NCBI RefSeq assembly: GCF_003355005.1
Contig: NZ_CP029985.1
Coordinates: 2,409,001-2,473,000 of the forward strand
Length of the DNA: 64,000 nt
Source: Sphingomonas sp. FARSPH
GTDB lineage: Bacteria; Pseudomonadota; Alphaproteobacteria; Sphingomonadales; Sphingomonadaceae
Direction of reading: 5' to 3'
Made by a program: the position numbers and the translations under genes. Under the pieces are notes generated by a model. The model saw only the letters and a list, made by a program, of their open reading frames with translations, was not told the DNA's origin and made no database searches. How positions within the stretch are numbered: position 1 is the stretch's first letter; each line of letters opens with the position of its first letter. Of this stretch, positions 60,701-64,000 are shown piece after piece.

Positions 60701-61722
60701 TGCTGGCGCGCGCGCTCGCCGATCCGACGGCGTTGCGGCTCGATACCGACTGGACCGGGCTGATCGCCGCGGCGCGCGCCGAGCAGCTGATCGGCACGCT
60801 CGCGTGGCGCCTCGCCGGCCTGCCCGTGCCCGAACCCGTCGCGATCCTGCTTGCCGAGGCGCGCGAGGCGGCGGAGGCGGCGCGGCGCACTGCTTTGTGG
60901 GAAGCGGAGATGGCGCGCCGCGCGCTCGCGCCGCTGGGCGTGCCGGTGGTGCTGCTCAAGGGCACCGCCTATGTCGCCGCGGGGCTGGCCGCCGGGCAGG
61001 GGCGGCATATCGGCGATCTCGACATACTCGTGCCGCGCGACGCGCTCGACGCGGTCGAGGCCGCGCTGATCGCGGCAGGGTGGGAATGGGTGAAGCCCGA
61101 CCCCTATGACGATTCCTACTACCGACGCTGGATGCACGAGCTGCCGCCGCTGATCCATCGCGACCGCGACCGGATGATCGACGTGCACCACACGATCCTC
61201 CCGCTCACTGCCCGGCCGCGTCCCGATGCGGCGGCGCTGATCGCGCAAGCGCGGCCCCTCGGTAACGGGCTGTCGGTACTGTCACCCGAAGGCATGATCG
61301 TTCACGCCGCCGCGCATCTGCTCGCGGACGGCGACCTTGCCGGCGGCCTGCGCAACCTGTGGGACATCCACTGCCTGTATGGCGAGGCAGCGGAGGCTGA
61401 CCCGGATTTCAGCCGAACCCTGATCGAGGAGGCCGCGCATCACGGGCTGGTGCAGCCGACGGTGCGCGCGCTGCGGCTGTCGCACCGCGTGTTCGGCACG
61501 CCGATCCGCGACTATACGGCGCCCGCCCGGCTCGACCTGAAACCGCGCCCGGGCGACGGATGGTTCGTCCGCCGGTTGCTGGCTCGCGACGGCTGGGGCC
61601 GCCCGACCCGGCCGGCGACGCGATTCGCTTTTTATGTCCGCTCGCACTGGCTGCGCATGCCACCCGCCATGCTGGCGCGGCATCTGTGGATCAAATGGCA
61701 TAAGCGCGCTCCACTTTCCTGA
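60685..61722 (+). CDS. nucleotidyltransferase family protein (NTP_transf_5-like) of the cassette
   Basis: 345 residues from GTG 60685 (GGAGG 4 bases upstream); ATG 60697 is the alternative that would overlap the kinase stop as ATGA. VVLLKGTAYVAAG and RHIGDLDILVPRDALD (D111, D113) are the nucleotidyltransferase motifs, with HAAAHLLADGDLAGGLRNLWDIH later. May add a nucleotide to a protein or peptide. Last gene of the coupled set. Confidence 0.82.
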   Translation: MADAMMLARALADPTALRLDTDWTGLIAAARAEQLIGTLAWRLAGLPVPEPVAILLAEAREAAEAARRTALWEAEMARRALAPLGVPVVLLKGTAYVAAGLAAGQGRHIGDLDILVPRDALDAVEAALIAAGWEWVKPDPYDDSYYRRWMHELPPLIHRDRDRMIDVHHTILPLTARPRPDAAALIAQARPLGNGLSVLSPEGMIVHAAAHLLADGDLAGGLRNLWDIHCLYGEAAEADPDFSRTLIEEAAHHGLVQPTVRALRLSHRVFGTPIRDYTAPARLDLKPRPGDGWFVRRLLARDGWGRPTRPATRFAFYVRSHWLRMPPAMLARHLWIKWHKRAPLS

Positions 61723-61757
61723 TGGATTGGCGGGCGACGTTCGGCCTAGGCTGCTGC

Positions 61758-62168
61758 ATGTCGAATCGCGCTCGCCAGTGGCTGCTCGTCCTGTCCGTCC
61801 TGTCGCTGTCGGCGTGTTCCACGCCCGATACGACGCAGGCGGCGCAGATGGTCGGGCGGTTCCATGCCGCGTACAACGGCGGCCGGATCGACCTGCTGGC
61901 GGGGATGACGAGTCCGGCGTTTCGCGCGGCCGGGGGGCCGGGAGCGTTCGAACGCATGATGGACAAGGTCCGCGCCAAGCTGGGCAAGGTGCGCAGCGCC
62001 AAACAGGTCAACTGGCGCGTCAACGTCGGTACCGGCGGCGCGACGACGCTGCTCCAGGACGATACCGTGTTCGAGCGCGGCAAGGCGCGCGAAAGCTTCG
62101 TCTTCGTCGAGGATCACGGGCATCCGGCGCTCAACGCCTACAACATCAACTCCCCCGACCTGCTCTGA
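61758..62168 (+). CDS. hypothetical lipoprotein
   Basis: 136 residues. Lipobox LSLSAC (Cys20). QMVGRFHAAYNGGRIDLLAGM resembles small export-linked folds of the DUF3887/DUF4019 type but I cannot assign it. It starts 35 bases after the nucleotidyltransferase gene, so it may be co-transcribed. ATG 61758 chosen for the signal. Confidence 0.7.
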   Translation: MSNRARQWLLVLSVLSLSACSTPDTTQAAQMVGRFHAAYNGGRIDLLAGMTSPAFRAAGGPGAFERMMDKVRAKLGKVRSAKQVNWRVNVGTGGATTLLQDDTVFERGKARESFVFVEDHGHPALNAYNINSPDLL

Positions 62169-62174
62169 CCGGCT

Positions 62175-62861
62175 TCAGCCGCGGGCTGCCAGCGTCTCCA
62201 GCGCGGGAATGAGCGCTGTATAACCATCGATCACCGCGTCGGCGCCCAGTTCCGCGACCGGCTGCATCAGGAAGCCGAAAGAACAGGCAATCGCGGGCAG
62301 TCCCGCCGCCTGCGCCGCCTTTACGTCGAAAATCGAATCGCCGACGAACGCCGCGCTGCCGCCGCCGCAGCGGCGGATCATTTCATGGATGGGGGCAGGC
62401 GAAGGCTTGGCGTTGCCAGGCCCCATCGTATCGCCGCCGATCAGCGTCGCGAACCGCCCCATCAGGCCAAGGTCGGCCAGGACCGCGCGCGCCAGCGCTT
62501 CCAGCTTGTTCGTCACCACCGCGATCCTCACGCCCATCGCATCGAGTGTATCGAGCGCGTCGAGGCAGCCGGGATAGGGATGCGTGTGCACCGCGATATG
62601 CGCCTCGTAATAGTCGAGCAGGCGGCGGTGGAGCACGTCCAGCGTCGCCTCGTCGCAGCCGCCCGTCGCGGCCATGCCCTGCGCCAGCATGTGGCGCGCG
62701 CCCCCGCCGATCATCGGCTTCACCTGCTCGACGGCGAGTGGCGGCCGCCCGATCGAGGCCAGCGCATGGTTGACCGCGGCGGCAAGATCGCCGCTGGTGT
62801 CGAGCAAGGTGCCGTCGAGGTCGAAGCCGACGATGGCGAAAGGCGGGCGATGGGCGGTCAT
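62175..62861 (-). CDS. gph: phosphoglycolate phosphatase
   Basis: 228 residues, HAD superfamily. FDLDGTLLDTSGDLAAAVNHAL is the nucleophile motif with a C1 cap; VVTNKLEALARAVL, GNAKPSPAPIHEM and FVGDSIFDVKAAQAAG are motifs II-III-IV. Removes phosphate from 2-phosphoglycolate. Divergent from glmU with a 61-base gap. Confidence 0.92.
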   Translation of the reverse strand: MTAHRPPFAIVGFDLDGTLLDTSGDLAAAVNHALASIGRPPLAVEQVKPMIGGGARHMLAQGMAATGGCDEATLDVLHRRLLDYYEAHIAVHTHPYPGCLDALDTLDAMGVRIAVVTNKLEALARAVLADLGLMGRFATLIGGDTMGPGNAKPSPAPIHEMIRRCGGGSAAFVGDSIFDVKAAQAAGLPAIACSFGFLMQPVAELGADAVIDGYTALIPALETLAARG

Positions 62862-62922
62862 GGCCGTCCGCGTGCCGCGCACGGCTGGAAATGACAAGGC
62901 CGCCGTGGCACAGACGCGGCCC

Positions 62923-64000
62923 ATGAGCACGCCCATCGCCGTCATCATCCTTGCTGCGGGCAAGGGTACTCGCATGAAGTCCGACCTGCACAAGGTGCTG
63001 CATCCGATCGCGGGCCGGCCGATGCTGCTCCATCTGATCGACAGCCTGAACCGCGCCGGTGCCGGCCGCCGCGTCGTCGTGGTCGGCGCATCGGGCGACC
63101 AGGTCGAGGCGGCGGTCGCGGCGACGGGGGTCGAGATCGCGTGGCAGCACGAACAGCTCGGCACCGCGCATGCCGCGTTGCAGGCGAAAGAGGCGCTCGC
63201 CGGTTTCGACGGGATCGCGATCGTCTGTTTCGGCGACACCCCCTTGCTCGCGACCGGGACGGTGGCGCGGCTCGCGGCGCGGCTGGAGGCGGCGGACGCG
63301 CCGACCGTCGCGGTGCTGGGGTTCCGCCCCGCGGACGCCCGCGCCTATGGCCGGATCGTCGCCGATGCCGACGGCACGATTGCCAAGATGGTCGAGTTCA
63401 AGGACGCGAGCGACGCGGAGCGCGCGGTCGACCTGTGCAATTCGGGCGTCACCGCGGTGCGCACGCGCGATCTGTGGCGGCTGCTGGAGGCGGTCGGCAA
63501 CGACAATGCGGCGGGCGAATATTACCTGCCCGACATCGTCACGCTCGCGATCGCGCAAGGTGGGCGCGCGGTGTGCATCGAAACCAGCGAGGACGAGGTC
63601 GCCGGCATCAACAGCCGCGGCGAACTGGCGGCGGTCGAGGTGGGCTGGCAGGCGCAGCGCCGCGCCCAGGCGATGGCGGACGGTGCGACGCTGATCGCGC
63701 CGGAGACGGTGTGGTTCAGCCACGATACCGTGCTGGGCCGCGACGTCGTGATCGAACCGAACGTCGTCTTCGCGCCCGGCGTGACCGTGGCGGACCAGGT
63801 GACGATCCACGCCTTCAGCCACCTGGAGGGTGCAACCGTCGCCGAAGGCGCCGAGATCGGCCCGTACGCCCGCCTGCGCCCCGGCGCGGTCGTGGGACGC
63901 AAGGCGAAGGTCGGCAATTTCGTCGAAATCAAGAAGGCCGTGCTGGGAGAGGGCGCGAAGGCCAATCACCTGTCCTACATCGGCGATGCAGAGATCGGCG
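62923..64000 (+). CDS. glmU: bifunctional GlmU, 3' end cut off by the window
   Basis: About 359 residues visible; runs off the window. AAGKGTRMKSDLHKVLHPIAG is the uridyltransferase motif; LGTAHAAL and FGDTPLLATGT follow, and the hexapeptide acetyltransferase domain starts near residue 250 (VIEPNVVFAPGVTVADQVTI). Makes UDP-GlcNAc for peptidoglycan and LPS. ATG 62923 chosen as the normal start. Confidence 0.96.
   Translation, partial: MSTPIAVIILAAGKGTRMKSDLHKVLHPIAGRPMLLHLIDSLNRAGAGRRVVVVGASGDQVEAAVAATGVEIAWQHEQLGTAHAALQAKEALAGFDGIAIVCFGDTPLLATGTVARLAARLEAADAPTVAVLGFRPADARAYGRIVADADGTIAKMVEFKDASDAERAVDLCNSGVTAVRTRDLWRLLEAVGNDNAAGEYYLPDIVTLAIAQGGRAVCIETSEDEVAGINSRGELAAVEVGWQAQRRAQAMADGATLIAPETVWFSHDTVLGRDVVIEPNVVFAPGVTVADQVTIHAFSHLEGATVAEGAEIGPYARLRPGAVVGRKAKVGNFVEIKKAVLGEGAKANHLSYIGDAEIG

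Noticed and set aside
1..64000. tRNA, rRNA, CRISPR array, insertion sequence or prophage
   Set aside because: No cloverleaf, rRNA block, spaced direct repeats, transposase or phage structural genes were seen on reading the window.

Overview
The window looks like a chromosomal segment of a sphingomonad (Alphaproteobacteria, Sphingomonas or a close relative). Three things point there: very high GC with strong codon bias, an alphaproteobacterial general stress response (GSR) locus of the PhyP/NepR/PhyR/EcfG type, and a four-gene HprK-related/PqqD-like cassette of the kind annotated in sphingomonads. Almost every gene is chromosomal housekeeping. I found no rRNA, tRNA, CRISPR array, insertion sequence or prophage, and no gene-free stretch longer than about 280 bases.

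Layout. 1-8.5 kb: end of a SPOR-domain protein, dgt, a small secreted protein, a DUF1800/DUF1501 exported pair, argS and a second SPOR protein. 8.6-9.9 kb: four small proteins, one resembling an Xre/MbcA/ParS toxin-binding domain. 10-13.8 kb: nagZ, scpA, scpB, tatA, tatB, tatC. 13.9-18.6 kb: an entericidin-like peptide, then the GSR locus (sensor kinase and nepR on the minus strand, phyR, a 45-residue membrane peptide and ecfG on the plus strand) and, on the minus strand before glnE, a second NepR-like peptide. 18.6-27.8 kb: glnE, bcp, a lipoprotein, a Bcr/CflA-type exporter, an acidic protein behind a near-perfect EcfG promoter, a beta-barrel protein, an HNH protein, a 2OG-Fe(II) oxygenase, pth and rplY. 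28-34.5 kb: scoA and scoB, separated by an acid phosphatase and a DUF5076-type gene, a GST, leuC, a 34-codon ORF, leuD and a quinone-reductase-like gene. 34.5-40.9 kb: zeta-type ATPase inhibitor, bolA, grxD, a glycosyltransferase, a BlaI/M56 pair with two operator-like dyads, an MBL-fold hydrolase and a DUF4230 protein. 40.9-51.6 kb: nadA-nadC, RNase T2, ahpF/ahpC, a TauE/SafE permease, a serine acetyltransferase, DUF2794, DUF2157, a secreted VOC protein and an SDR. 51.8-59 kb: phoR-pstSCAB-phoU-phoB as one minus-strand run. 59.1-61.7 kb: the HPr-rel-A-type cassette. 61.7-64 kb: a lipoprotein, gph and the 5' part of glmU.

How the parts connect. The GSR module appears to feed at least one target in the window (the acidic protein at 23784) and perhaps a second (ahpC). 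TatABC could export the Tat-signal proteins seen here, namely the DUF1501 protein and the 145-residue protein that opens the HPr-rel-A cassette. The least understood unit is that cassette: Tat-signal protein, PqqD-like protein, HprK-related kinase and nucleotidyltransferase, in tight translational coupling. I regard it as the best candidate for an undescribed biological system.
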